A stretch of DNA of 64,000 bases from Coffea arabica (GCF_036785885.1 NC_092323.1:11664501-11728500); one strand, 5' to 3'; positions 38,173-49,543 are shown, counted from the stretch's first letter. A program made the numbers and translations. The notes: generated by a model not told the origin, from the sequence alone.

Positions 38173-39675
38173 TTTGTAGAAACCAGCAATTTACCTGAGA
38201 TATTTGCTTCGGACATCCGATCCGATTTTTTTGGGTATATGTTGCTGTATTCTAACTCAAACTCGGAGGCTCAACAAAGCTCAAATTCGTTGAGTTTTTG
38301 CAAGTCTTGTCAAGAGGGGCATAGTTGAAAGTTCCCTCTTTTTCTAGGATCCGAGATCCGAATTGGCAAAGCATAGCGACCGCAAAGACAAGTAATTCAA
38401 GCCAAAGTCTGCCAAGGCAAAACTCTACTCCAGGCACCACGCAACAGCAGATTGACTTTAACCTGCATGCTAATTTTTGACTACTTTCTCTGGTAACAGC
38501 TCAAAGATTTTACTTTCATTTGGGAATGGAAACATTCTTATGCCCAATTTCACAAGAATTTCTTGTTGAATCCAAGGAGCTAAAACAAGGTAAGGAAATG
38601 AGTTGGCAAGACACGGTCACGAACATTAAAGGGAATGAAAGCTCTCATGTGTTGATAACGGGAGAAGATTTTACACAAGTAAACTTGTTAGCTTAAAACG
38701 TCTCTGCACTTTTTTTGCTTCTTATCTGTTTAACGAGTCTTCCATGTAGGAGAGCTCTCCCAGGGGAACAAGGGCGGTAGGATCAATTGGACAAATTCAT
38801 CGTCTCCAGTTTACTAACAAGGGCGGTACTATCCAGAGAAGTTTGCAGACAATTCATTACATGCTCAAAGCAGTACTTTTTAACTTTATCCCTACAATGT
38901 AAATGAATTCAGAGAGAGATTTCCAAGATAACTACTGATTTATATTTGATAACTTGATTTCATATTCACTAACATGCTAGCACGCTTGGAAATGGCCTAG
39001 CTGGAAGATACAATACAACATGCACTAACAATTCACGTCACTTGTTGCCTTCCAACGCACCATAGCCTAGGCAACAAATCTTAAAAGCCAAGACGAGCCT
39101 GTCACTGGACAATGAACTGGGTGAAAATCTTACAAAACCAACACGAATTCATAAAGTAGATCTCATGAATTACTTTCACTGTCAAGTGTCAACCAAGTCG
39201 TGGCTTCAACCTGAAATATTTCCTTTATGGCGGGATGGAAAATGTTGGAGGTGTCGTAGCAATAAACATCTAGTATACCAATGAGCAAAATGAGTGAAGG
39301 CGGGCTAGCTCATTCTGCACGAGACTAGACAGATATTTCCTGTTCTAAAATATGCATGAGCAGACCAACTGAATGGCATTACAAATGTCAGCTTTATGGA
39401 AAATATAATTCAGAGACATAAATATAACTGCAACACTTGCCCCTCATCCTCTAAACTTAGTCAGCATGCACAAAGCAGACATGAAAAAAAACCCCTCTTT
39501 TTTTGCAATACACGACCAATGACCAAATGTACATATCTTCTTAACCAGCAGGTACGAGGAAGGAGAAACATCAAATATCAATATAGCAAGAGAGGCTTCA
39601 AAATTCCACTAACAATACTAAACTGATCTAACCAAAGCAGCAGAAAAGGTCACTACTCCTGCTAGAACTATTTAC
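38173..39675. other. intergenic, 3' flank of the GeBP-like gene
   Basis: No gene is recognised. The sequence is of moderate AT content, without the simple repeats of the region to its left. The last 100-300 bp are probably the 3' untranslated region of the minus-strand gene ending at 39676. Confidence 0.4.
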
Positions 39676-40650
39676 TCATTGCCTTCGGAGAAGTGATTGC
39701 TCAAAAACCAACCTCATTCTGCGAGTCAACACATCCAATTCTGCCACCCTTTGCTCCTTCCACCTTCTGTCAAAGTCCCATCTTTTTCCTTCCTCCTGTT
39801 CACAACCATTCAGGCTTCCCCCATCCTTCACAACCCCCATCCTAACTTCCTCCAATGACTTATCAAACGCATCAATCACCGCCTTCGCCACAGCCACCTC
39901 CTCCGCCCCCATTTCTCCACCATTCCGCCACCCCATTTCATCTGCCTCCTCCTCCTCCTTTTCAAACTCCACATTCACCTCACTCAACTTCACCTCCCCA
40001 TCAAAACCCATATCCCCAAAATCAACACCTTCAACCACATTATCACTCTTTTCCCACTTAAGCTCAAAATTCTCAACTTCATTAGGATCCAGACCCGACA
40101 AAATTTCGGGTAAAAAGCTGACTTCAACCCCAACTAAATCCGATTTCGTAGCTTTCCCACCACTAACTCCACCAAACGGCGACGTGTCAGCATAATCAGG
40201 GTGCCAGAGCCGCTTAGAAATCTCAAAAAGAGCACGATCGTGGGGCGATAAGAAAGACTGATCCAACCCTTTAGAAATCCGGGAGGAAATGACCCGGAAC
40301 TTCTTCCTTAACCTCCGAAGCTTCTCGGAGAGCTGAGATTTAGTGTAAGGCTGAGACATGGTGTCGGAGAATCGAGCGTAGAAAATGTTGAGGTCTCGAG
40401 GGAAGGAGAGGTTGTCGGAGGCACAATGGAGGAGGCCCTGTAGGAATCGGATTTCGTCGGGTTCTGTCCATATCCGGTGAAATTTGAAAGGCGGAGGCCT
40501 AGGATCTCCATCGGGCACCGGGGACGAGTATTTCGGGTCGGGGTCGGGGTTGGAGTGGCTGGAGGGATTTGGATCGGGGGTTTTGCGTTTAATGGGAAGC
40601 TTAGAAGCGGAGGCTTTAATGGGTGGGGCAGGGGCTAGGGTGGAGTCCAT
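39676..40650 (-). CDS. GeBP/storekeeper-like transcription factor (DUF573)
   Basis: An intronless frame of 324 residues starting at ATG 40648-40650 (MDSTLAPAPPIKASASK). The frame is open upstream to a GTG at 40719, but no ATG precedes 40650. The order is a Ser/Pro/Asp-rich N-terminal region with a basic patch (KLPIKRK), then the family DNA-binding domain at about residues 57-150 (FHRIWTEPDEIRFLQGL, then KSQLSEKLRRLRKKFRVI and a RLWHP motif). An acidic linker and a C-terminal helix with regularly spaced leucines (VAELDVLTRRMRLVFEQSLL) follow. Proteins of this family are nuclear DNA-binding regulators in leaf cell-fate and hormone responses. Lack of introns is usual in the family. The gene looks intact. 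Confidence 0.92.
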   Translation of the reverse strand: MDSTLAPAPPIKASASKLPIKRKTPDPNPSSHSNPDPDPKYSSPVPDGDPRPPPFKFHRIWTEPDEIRFLQGLLHCASDNLSFPRDLNIFYARFSDTMSQPYTKSQLSEKLRRLRKKFRVISSRISKGLDQSFLSPHDRALFEISKRLWHPDYADTSPFGGVSGGKATKSDLVGVEVSFLPEILSGLDPNEVENFELKWEKSDNVVEGVDFGDMGFDGEVKLSEVNVEFEKEEEEADEMGWRNGGEMGAEEVAVAKAVIDAFDKSLEEVRMGVVKDGGSLNGCEQEEGKRWDFDRRWKEQRVAELDVLTRRMRLVFEQSLLRRQ

Positions 40651-40948
40651 GGCTTGGGAGTTGCTGGGTTCTACACTTCTACTCGCTGACTGACCAGGGA
40701 CCAGGTGACCAGCGATCACTCGGGGTGGGGAGTGGGGACCGGCCAGAGGCAGTGTGTTTGTTTCGTTTGTTTTTCTTGGTTCAATTTAATTTGGTATTGA
40801 TTTTCTGGATAATGGTTTGGGCTGGTGAAAATTTTGAGAAGCTTTGGTTTTGGATCATTTTATTGATCTTAGCACGAATTCCTACTCATCCCTATTGCAA
40901 TTTTTTTTTTCAAAATGTTATTCGTCTCACCCCTCCGCATATCCAAGT

Positions 40949-43166
40949 AGGGTTGTTGGTGAGCCGAGTAGCTCGGTCAACAACTCGACTCGAACTCGGG
41001 TTGACCGAGTTCGAATCGAGTTTCGAGTAACTCGACTTCAAATCGAGTCGAGTATCGAGTCTCGTTTTCCGAGCTCGTGACTCGTCGAGTAGCTCGACGA
41101 GCCAGAGTTAATTAAATAAAATATTTATAATTTAAATAATATATATTTATTATAATTATAAAATGACTATTATGGGTATAAGTTATATGAAATTTACAAT
41201 ATTACCTTCTTTATAATAAAATCCTATAATGGCAAAAAAGTAATAACATAATTGTAAAAAACACTAAAAAGAAAAAATGTCTAAAAAAAAAGGAAGAAAA
41301 GACTTTCTTCCTTCTCTCAGTTCTCTGTGCCGACTGTGCGACTTTCTTCTCTGTTCGAAGCCTAGCAAAAAAATTCACTTTACCAATCTACACCCTCACT
41401 CCGTTCGTCGCCGACGCCGTTGCTCGCCGCATCTGTGAGACTCCATCGCCATCGCCATCGCCATCGCCTTAACAAGTCCCAAGTCCCAAGTCCCAAATCG
41501 AAGCTGCTCTCTGCCTCTCCGGCCTCCGCCAGTCCGCCGCGCTGTACGTCTCCTGTCGGCTGTGTCCTGCCGTGCTGGTTCATCGCTGCCGAGTGTCGAA
41601 GACAAAGCACCAAGATCTCACTAGTTCATCGCTGGTTCATCACTGCTCATCTCTGGCTCACTTAGGTAAGTGCTCCTCTGTTTTTGGCTCTGTGTCTCTG
41701 GCATTAAAATGGGCCAAGATCGACTAGGAAACTTGTTATCCTGAATTGATAAGGGGACGAAATCTGAGCTTCCAATTGCAAACTCTAACTGTTGTAGTAG
41801 TTTAGATTAGGTGTGATATAACATAAGCTTTGTATTTTATACACAAGAAGCTCTCTCCAGTTGTGCAGCCTTTAAAAGTTAAGGCCTTGGGGAAAAATTC
41901 CACCTTTTACCCGTTAGAAAGATTGGCCTCATGCTTTTGAATATACATGCCGCATACGTTGATTGAGCTGAATGTCTTGGTTTATGATCATTTTTGGGCT
42001 AGTTATTGCTTTAATTTGAGTGAGAATCCGGCAAAATTTTAATGCCCATTTACTGTTCGACAAAATGCTTGATTGAAAGTTTTAGTTGAAGGGTGATTGG
42101 TCTGCATTTTTGCACATGAAAAATACTGGCCAAGTCGGCCAGTTCACTTCCTCGCATCTAAGAATTTTTGGTGTGTTGATGTCTTACATTTTTCTGCTCC
42201 TTATGCTTCCGGTCGAGTGAATTCGAATTGATGTTATGAGAGGGAGTGTTGTGAGTCTCATTGTTTGTTGGAATGGTTAGAAATTGAAGCCAGATTTCTG
42301 GTTGCTGTCTTGCTGAATGGTAATTGATATTTGCTCGTTGGAGAAGATGATCACTTGTCCAAAATTGCAATTTCAGTCCCTCCGTTTTCTTTTTGTTTAG
42401 TGATTTGGTCCTGTCTTTTCCTGAGCTTCATATTTGCCTCCAACACCATCATAAGTCCCTTAATTAGGTCCCTGCTTTGTTGCATTTTAATCCCTCAAGT
42501 CCCCCTTGTTCACCGTAGCCTCAAAATTTGGAAAAATCAAATCCATTTTGCCTTTCTTGAGCTTAATCCTATGTTTGCCTATTTTATATGACTTTTTGGG
42601 ATAAATTAATTCTTGACTTTAGATCATAATTGTGGCTTAATATTTTTTGTTAATTTGTTTATGTTATTGGGTTTAGTATTATGGTTTAAGTTTTTTGGGT
42701 AATTATATTTGATTAGGCTTGTAAAAATTCTTTTTCTTTTTCTGCTCCTTCTTAGACCACACTTTGCTGTTTTGGATGTCTTACTACCTTCATGCCTTCA
42801 TGGGAGGTAGAATGTGGATACTTTTAGTTGTATTTGTATTGATGAATCATGGATTTTATGCCTCATTTACTCCAGCTGATAGCTACTTGCTTGCCTTTGA
42901 ATCTTCCCAAAACATCACCTTTGATCTGTTTTTTTCGTCAAATCGAGTCAAAAAGCTTGATAAGACTCGACTTGATAAGGCTCGATTAAAGATCGAGCCT
43001 TATCGAGTCGAGTCTCGAGCCTGAGGAAATTCTTCGAGTCGATCTTCGAGTATCGATTTTCTTGGCTCGATCGAGCTCGAGTCGAGCTCGAGCCTCTGTG
43101 TGTATGAGTCGAGTCGAGCTCGAGTATAGTGATACTCGAGCTCGACTCGGCTCGATTACATCCCTA
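40949..43166. mobile_element. hAT-like element with TCGAG-rich ends, internally deleted
   Basis: The left end (T)AGGGTTGTTGG and the right end GATTACATCCCTA lie inside an exact 8 bp direct repeat ATCCAAGT at 40941-40948 and 43167-43174; the terminal T at the left overlaps the duplication. About 150-180 bp at both ends is packed with TCGAG, CTCGA and GACTCG words in both orientations, likely transposase-binding sites. The interior has a GC-rich stretch (41390-41660, with four CATCGC units at about 41446) ending at a good splice donor AG|GTAAGT at 41666, which looks like the leader exon of a lost transposase gene. No transposase frame remains. It is the same family as 54317-55168. Confidence 0.85.
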
Positions 43167-43269
43167 ATCCAAGTGTAACCATTAGACACAGACGCAGAAT
43201 TTGAATCCTCAACTTAGATAGTGGAGAGACTTTAAGAGTCCTTCCTGCCTAGATTGCAACTTCTTTTAG

Positions 43270-46200
43270 GGTTCGTTTGGTTTCCCATAGAATTGGGGTT
43301 TAGAATTGGAATTGGGGTCCCAATTCCAATTCTTCAGTTTGGACACCGGCAATACCAGAGAATTAGAATTCAATTCGAATTCTATGGGCCATCAATTCTA
43401 CAAATTCAATTCTTTGGTAAGACCTAAGAATCATAATTCCAATTCCATAATTTCACCTTCTATTCGGGTTGGTACGCGGATCCTAAGTGGATTAAATCAA
43501 TAAAACGGGTCTCCATATAATCAACAAAAACAAAACTGAAAATGAAAGTCCTCCCCCCCTCTCTCTCTCTCTCGTCACAGGCCAACCACCGTTTCTTTGT
43601 AGCTCTTTCTTCTCCGCATCTTCCTTCTCCGCCTCCTCAGTCCTCCCATACTTCCTCCTCTGCCACCACCTATACTTCCATCTCTGACGTCTTGTCTCTC
43701 CTCTTACTCATCTTCCTCCTCTGCCTTTTCCCAGCATTGAACATCTACTTTCATTTACGCTGTTTGGGAAGACGATACAGCTGCCGGAGGCTCCGTCTGC
43801 TGCGGTGGCTGCTTCCACAGCTCCATCTAATGATATTTCCGCTGATGATACTTTAGTTCAAGATCGTCCTTCTTCGCCGAATTCTTTACCTGAAGACAGC
43901 AGCAATCCGGATAGAAGTGGAGCGGAGGAAGAATCCGACAAGGTTCCTACTTGATTACTTCTTTATGTCGTAAATGACCCATTACTTGAATTTGTGAAAG
44001 GAATGATGGGTTCCATCTTCGTTTTCAGATGTTTTGGGTATGCAGTATACAGTTGACTTTCCGCGACCTTCTTTTATCTTTTGTTTAGCTTCTAATTTGG
44101 GGTTTTTGGATAATATGATTCAATTTGAGAATTTTATTGACTTTTCCGGTAAGCAGGTATATTTTGGATTGGGGAAACTCGTCAATTTGATACCATCTTC
44201 TTCATGTTTCTAGTGGTATGAGCTGGGATTGAATTGACGTGTTTATCTGTATGAGCTGTTAGTTATCTTGATAATTGATATTTTAACCTTTCTAGTCAAG
44301 TTGTGCATTTCTTAATGATTGAAGGCCTGCTTTCGTTTCTGCTTCCTCTCACTAATTTGTTGTGTTGTGACTGGAGTGGGTTTGAATTCAGTTAGTTAAA
44401 TCGAGTCCAAGTTTATCAACTATATCAAAGTAAGCCGGGCAAGTAAGACGAGAATAGTAGTGAAGCACCTTTCTTGCCTTTATTTCTGTGTTATCCACAA
44501 TAATCTGCACTGTCGCTCTAGTATGTTTTTCACTGCATTCCACACTTCCACCATTGGTACTCTTGGTGATAGTGTACTTATGTCCAGAGTACCCCATTGA
44601 TCAGAGAGCACTCTGCAGAAATCATCTAATTCCTGTTGCCCCTGAGATCAGAGAGCACTCTTTTCACGTAATTCGTGTACTTACGGGGTGGTTTCTTGGC
44701 CGCCTCCCTGAGATGCAGTGGAGTAGAAAATGCCAGCAGGCTTTCCAGCCAGCTTTTGAGCTCCCCACAAGAAACCAGTTGAATCCATAAATGCCTTGAA
44801 TTGGGCAGCCATCATCCCAAATCTAGTTGGGAAGCCAAATATGAATGCATCAGCTTCAGGGAGTTCATGGGGAGTAATCACAGGGACGTCACTCTTTGGG
44901 GGAGCACCCAACTTTCCAAGAATTTCCTAAGAGAAGTCAGGCCAAAAGGGAAGAAAGAAAAATAAATCAGTAGCATAAATATTTTGATCTTGACTTAGAG
45001 CTTTTTCCTTACAAGTATATGATGACTACGCAGTTTTAATACCAGAGAAATATGTCACAGGAATATGAGAATTTGTGGTGTGATTATGTAAATGATCTGC
45101 GTAAGTTTGATTTCAGATGATGTATTGTCACTGGGGTGTTGACGGAAAAATGGTCACCTGATGTAAAGGATGCCCGCTGTGACCTTGATCCTATCTTAGT
45201 TGCAAACTACGTAAGGTACTTGTGGTTCTGTTCCTCGTTTAATTCAACTGTCAGATAGCTTTTCATATTTTTGGCATGATTAGAGAATCATCTGTTTCTA
45301 TCTAATCAAACATTATTGGAACTACTAGTTTAATCACTCTCTGTTCCTGTTAGTTTAATAACATTATTTTGTATTTTACGGCTACTAGTTTTGGATTGGT
45401 AATTGGTTATAATCACTACCAAGTTAGCAGAGTTAATTCAATAAGTGCTTTTTACAATTGGTTTCATTGTAAATGGATATAAATGATTATGCTCTTACTG
45501 ATCCAAGGTTAGACTAGTAGTAGATTTTCAACATTACTGCTGCTGGTCAAAGCTCCTCCATACAGAGTTGGGGTTAGAGTTAGGACTTGTGTAAGGAGAC
45601 CAAACAATGATTAGAGCATCTTACACCATCTACATGACATGCACAAAATATTCTAAATTGCCGCATTGGTCAAGGCATCACCATGAACCTTCCACTTCTT
45701 AAACTCGGTAGAGGCTAACATAAATGAACTTGCATTCCGATGGCCTCCACCACTGAATTCCTTCATGTGATTCTATGATATGCATTTTCATAACTGAATA
45801 GGAGAAGTGCTATGAGTTGTGAAGATATTAAGAACCTGTGAGATTTGTGTTGTATCCTCATTCTCAATGAGGATATGAGTTATCTAAAATTGAATTGGAT
45901 AGATTTCAATTGTTGAAGGGTATTGATTTACTTATGAATGACAGGACAAAGTATGACACTTTTTCTGGTCTCCGAGATGACTTAAAAAAGGATTGGCTAC
46001 TGATCCACATTGGTAATTGATTTTTTTTTTTTGGTAATCTTCAGTTGAAGTTGTTTTTGTAGAAGAAGTTGAGCTGATTGCTGGACGCCCAAGTAGAGAA
46101 AGTAGAAGTTGTTACTACTCCATCGTGTATCCATGACTTTTTAAATTCTGATGAGTTCTTTGTTTTTTATGTAATGGATCAAAACAAGATTATAGAAAGA

Positions 46201-46762
46201 TTCTAGGGAGTATTTCAGCTATTTTCTATCTGATTTTTGAGATTATAAGAATGGAACACAATCATATTGGTATATTTGTACCTGTGCGATAAGAAATTGG
46301 CACTCTGAATATTGATTAGTGCTAGATTGGCTGTTTATTGCTGATTTGCTGGCTTTCTGATCAATTTTTTTTTTGTAGAAAAGGAACTAATTTGTTTTTT
46401 TTTTTTCTCTAAAGCATTAGTAACAATTAGTTAAATGCAAGAAAAAAAATAAATTATTAAAGGCACTAATTGGCTTTTTCCTTAAAGCTTTAGTAACAAT
46501 TAGCTAAATGTTAAAAAATTATTATATAGTAAAAAAGAAGAAATTTTTTATGTAAGGAAATGTTAGTTGGAAACAATTCTAATTCTTAATGAATTCTTCT
46601 CCCATCCAAACGAAGAATTTGGAATTCCAAATGAATTCTTTATCAATTCTATGTATTTCCCAAACAAAAGAATTCCAATGTTTTGGAATTTCAATTCATA
46701 GAATTCTAATTCTATAGAATTTCAATTCCAATTCAATTCCAATTCTGTTGAACCAAACGCAC
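43270..46762. mobile_element. TIR element carrying gene fragments (Pack-type), class uncertain
   Basis: The left end reads GTTCGTTTGGTT and soon AGAATTGG; the right end is the inverse, CCAATTCTGTTGAACCAAAC followed by GCAC. A TAG trinucleotide flanks both sides (43267-43269, 46763-46765), possibly a 3 bp duplication as in PIF/Harbinger elements. The subterminal 150-200 bp on both sides is rich in GAATT and CCAATTC. Inside lie a clean WrbA-like exon on the minus strand and a plus-strand stretch at 43730-43930 that reads like coding sequence (FTLFGKTIQLPEAPS, then a Ser/Pro/Asp-rich tail) followed by a possible splice donor. No transposase was seen. Confidence 0.6.
44683..44924 (-). pseudogene. 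captured exon of a WrbA/FQR1-type NAD(P)H:quinone oxidoreductase
   Basis: A single exon-sized block, from an acceptor CTCTTAG just above about 44924 to a donor CC|GTAAGT at about 44682. It encodes [20 protein letters not shown], then [20 protein letters not shown] and [16 protein letters not shown], all hallmark parts of the flavodoxin-like WrbA family (the FMN-binding PTRFG loop and the GGGQE motif). Neither the N-terminal exon nor the C-terminal exon is found within 1-2 kb on either side. It is therefore a fragment and not a gene. It lies inside a TIR element, which suggests transposon capture. Identity of the parent family is very secure; capture is an inference. Confidence 0.85.
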
Positions 46763-46765
46763 TAG

Positions 46766-47721
46766 ATCAATCACAGTCCATCAATACTCTAATCTCATCT
46801 TAGCTAGTGGTTCAGCAAACACTCTCCAGCTACTCGCCATCAAACTAAATAGAGAAGATAAATGAGGGAAGTCATTCTTAGAATTGTTCTTCTCTTGTAT
46901 TATTAACATAACCTAACATGCCATTACTTAAATTAGCTCCTAAAACACCATATCTTGTCTACGCCCAATTGGGAATTAGATAGAAAATTCTCTAGGGGTG
47001 TGATCACCCACAAGAGTCATTGGAACTACCATTTTTTTAGTAGTGTAGCTAGAATCCTTGCCATTCACTAAATTTTTATATTGTTGCAGGTGTTCTTGCC
47101 ATCCACCATTGTCTGCAATAGCTCTTGTTCTCGCCTTCCCTTATCCACAACTCGACTTGAGATAATTGAAGGATGCTCTGACTTTTTAAATATCTTTCCA
47201 CGCTTATGCCTTTGGTTCTTTGTAATTCAAGGATCAAAGGGATGACAAGGAAGCATAGTATAGTTGATAAAACGAGTCAGCTACAATTGATAGATCATAG
47301 ATTCGAGTCATCAAAGTGAGCAAGTGGAGAACCACTAGGGGAATCATTGGTGCACATCTTAAAAAAAAAAAAAAAGGCCCAAAGGAATTTTCCTTGGGCT
47401 GAGGATGAGATTGTCAATGCTGCCTTTTCAAGTGATGAACTTGCTAAGGCCTGATTGCCTTGGGCTTTATGCTGCCTGATATTTTTAAGATGGACCCTTG
47501 GAAGGCCCCCTGTTCAAAGAAGCTCCGACGTGGGCTTTTTACTGACTGATCTTGAAATCGCCCCCTGAGGAATAAACCCCTGCTTCACCGGGCTAACAAT
47601 CCTAGAATCTATTTTGTGCATTTCATTTTTTGGCATGATTTTGTGCATTTCATATTGTTCTCGTCGTTGGATCATATTGAATTTCTCTTGTTCTTTTGCC
47701 TCAGGTGTTTTCTGGAAGAGA
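46766..47721. other. upstream region and probable 5' leader of the PPR gene
   Basis: No separate gene is seen. A plausible splice acceptor TTTTGCCTCAG at about 47694-47704, 17 bp before the PPR start, suggests an intron in the 5' leader. A small hairpin lies near 47377-47400 (GGCCCAAAGGAA with TTCCTTGGGCT). Confidence 0.4.
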
Positions 47722-49371
47722 ATGGCAAAGCTCTTGCTTTCCAAAGTTCAAACTCCAATTTATCGCTCAATTATCAAACCTGCCCAACTTTTACTTCACG
47801 CTCACCAATTTACACACAGTTGTTCAGAGCCTGCAGATGATAAGGATGCAATCTTGACGTCCATATGTGACTCCTTAAGCAAAGATGGCCTGAGTTGGGA
47901 TTCTTTAACCCAAAAGTTCAGCTCAGTTCATCTCACCATCCCTCAAGTCGAAAAGGTACTAATTCAACTAAAAGAACCCATTAATGCAAAGCAAGCATTG
48001 AAATTTTTCCACTGGTCAGCTCATAATATGAATTTGCAACATGGGATGTCTTCTTATTGCATTACAATTCACATTTTGGTTAAAGCTAGGCTTTTTAAGG
48101 ATGCCAAGGCATTGGTTGAATCAATTTTAGTCAACAAAAAATCCATGCATGATGGTCCTGTTGAAATGCTTAACAATGTTCTGGATTCACTGCTTGGTTC
48201 TTATGAAGTTGTGGGTTCGACCCCTTTTGTCTTTGATTTGTTTATGCAAACTTGCGCTAAGCTGAGGATTATTGATAGTGTTGTTGATGGTTGTAAAGTC
48301 TTGGATGAGCGTGGGTTTGGATTGAGTGTTATTAGTTATAATACTTTGCTTCATGTTATGCAAAAGTCTGAGAAGACTTCTCTGGTTTGGAGTTTGTATG
48401 AGCATATGATTGACAAGAGAATGTACCCAAATGAAGTTACTTATAGGATTTTGGTTCGTGCTTTGGGTAAAGAAGGGAGGCTAAAGAGGTTTTTGGATGT
48501 GGTGGAGAGGATTCATGGCAAGAGATGTTCTTTACCGGGCATGGTGGTGAATACTTGTTTGGTGTTTGGTTTGATAGACAGGGGTAAAGTTGGAGAGGGG
48601 ATGAATTTGTTGAAGAAGATGTTGCAGAAGAATATAATTCCTGATACCATTTCATTTTCGTTGGTTATAATGGCCAAGGTGAGGATGGGGGATCTGGATG
48701 CCGCATGGGAGGTATATGAGGAAATGCGTAAGAGGGGTTTTGAAGGGAACTCTTTTGTAAGTACTTCGTTTATTGGTGCTTACTGTAAGCAGGGGAAGAT
48801 TGAGGAAGCAATGAGGTTGATGCGAGAAATGGATGATTTGGGGATGAAGCCGTATGATGAAACATTTAATCATCTAATTGAAGGTTGTTCGGGAACAGGA
48901 TATTTGGATGAAAGCTTGAAATTTTGTGAGAGAATGGTCAAGATGGGACTTCTACCAAGTCCTTTGGCATTTAATATGATGGTTGGTAAGCTTTGTTCAG
49001 ATGGGGAGGCAAAGCGGGCTGATGAAGCTTTGACTGTTTTGTTGGAAATGGGGTTTGTTCCCGACGAAAACACATATTCTCATCTCGCTAATGGCTATAT
49101 GACACTTGGTGATGTGGAGAGGATTCTGAAACTTTATTACGAGATGGAATATAGATCACTTTCTCCATGTTCTTCATTTTTAAATTCCCTAATAATTGCT
49201 CTTTGCCGACATGGGAGGGTAAGAGAAGCAGATGAGTTTTTAAATTTGTTGAAAGCTAGATCACTTATCCCTGGATCACACACTTATAAAACATTGATTG
49301 CGAGTCATCTGGAGAAGGGGAACAAAACCAGGGCCCAGCAGTTTTGTGAAGAAATGGTAGAAATGAGTTGA
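47722..49371 (+). CDS. P-class pentatricopeptide repeat protein, probably mitochondrial
   Basis: An intronless frame of 549 residues from the ATG at 47722 (MAKLLLSKVQTPIYRS). The frame is open further upstream to 47614, but a likely splice acceptor at 47704 and the basic, Ser/Leu-rich targeting-like start after 47722 favour this ATG. After an N-terminal domain of about 170 residues come roughly ten 35-residue PPR motifs of the P type, including SYNTLLHVMQKSEKTSLVW, VTYRILVRALGKEGRL and TFNHLIEGCSGTGYLDES, running to the C-terminus; there is no E or DYW extension. P-class PPR proteins bind organellar RNA and act in its stability, splicing or translation. The closest match from memory is Arabidopsis At1g66345, annotated as mitochondrial. 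The gene is intact, with a copia LTR starting 172 bp after its stop. Confidence 0.93.
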   Translation: MAKLLLSKVQTPIYRSIIKPAQLLLHAHQFTHSCSEPADDKDAILTSICDSLSKDGLSWDSLTQKFSSVHLTIPQVEKVLIQLKEPINAKQALKFFHWSAHNMNLQHGMSSYCITIHILVKARLFKDAKALVESILVNKKSMHDGPVEMLNNVLDSLLGSYEVVGSTPFVFDLFMQTCAKLRIIDSVVDGCKVLDERGFGLSVISYNTLLHVMQKSEKTSLVWSLYEHMIDKRMYPNEVTYRILVRALGKEGRLKRFLDVVERIHGKRCSLPGMVVNTCLVFGLIDRGKVGEGMNLLKKMLQKNIIPDTISFSLVIMAKVRMGDLDAAWEVYEEMRKRGFEGNSFVSTSFIGAYCKQGKIEEAMRLMREMDDLGMKPYDETFNHLIEGCSGTGYLDESLKFCERMVKMGLLPSPLAFNMMVGKLCSDGEAKRADEALTVLLEMGFVPDENTYSHLANGYMTLGDVERILKLYYEMEYRSLSPCSSFLNSLIIALCRHGRVREADEFLNLLKARSLIPGSHTYKTLIASHLEKGNKTRAQQFCEEMVEMS

Positions 49372-49543
49372 AGACTGGATGGTAAAATGGTCTCAGCTAG
49401 TAACGTGATGATGGACCTGCAGAGATGGACGCCTTAAACTTAAGGGAGGTAGGTTGTGTAGAAAATTCATTGTCATTGTTTTATAACCGAGAAAGACCAG
49501 AAACCCCAAACATGCTGTACATCTTCACCACCGACGTGGGAAT

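Noticed and set aside
39855-40061. Pro/His-rich plus-strand frame
   Set aside because: It is the antisense of the acidic linker of the GeBP-like gene.
40651-40719. Upstream extension of the GeBP-like frame by 23 codons
   Set aside because: The first codon at 40719 is GTG, not ATG; the first ATG is at 40650.
41446-41468. CATCGC hexamer run considered as a coding repeat
   Set aside because: Only four units, no flanking protein homology, and it sits in the leader-like part of a hAT-like element.
44388-44597. Minus-strand frame of 69 codons next to the WrbA exon, considered as its next exon
   Set aside because: The sequence lacks every conserved WrbA C-terminal motif and no known family fits.
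43270-46762. Reading the WrbA exon as part of a live multi-exon gene
   Set aside because: Neither the FMN-site N-terminal exon nor the C-terminal exon is found nearby on the minus strand.
48187-49073. Four minus-strand frames opposite the PPR gene
   Set aside because: They are shadows of the intact PPR frame.
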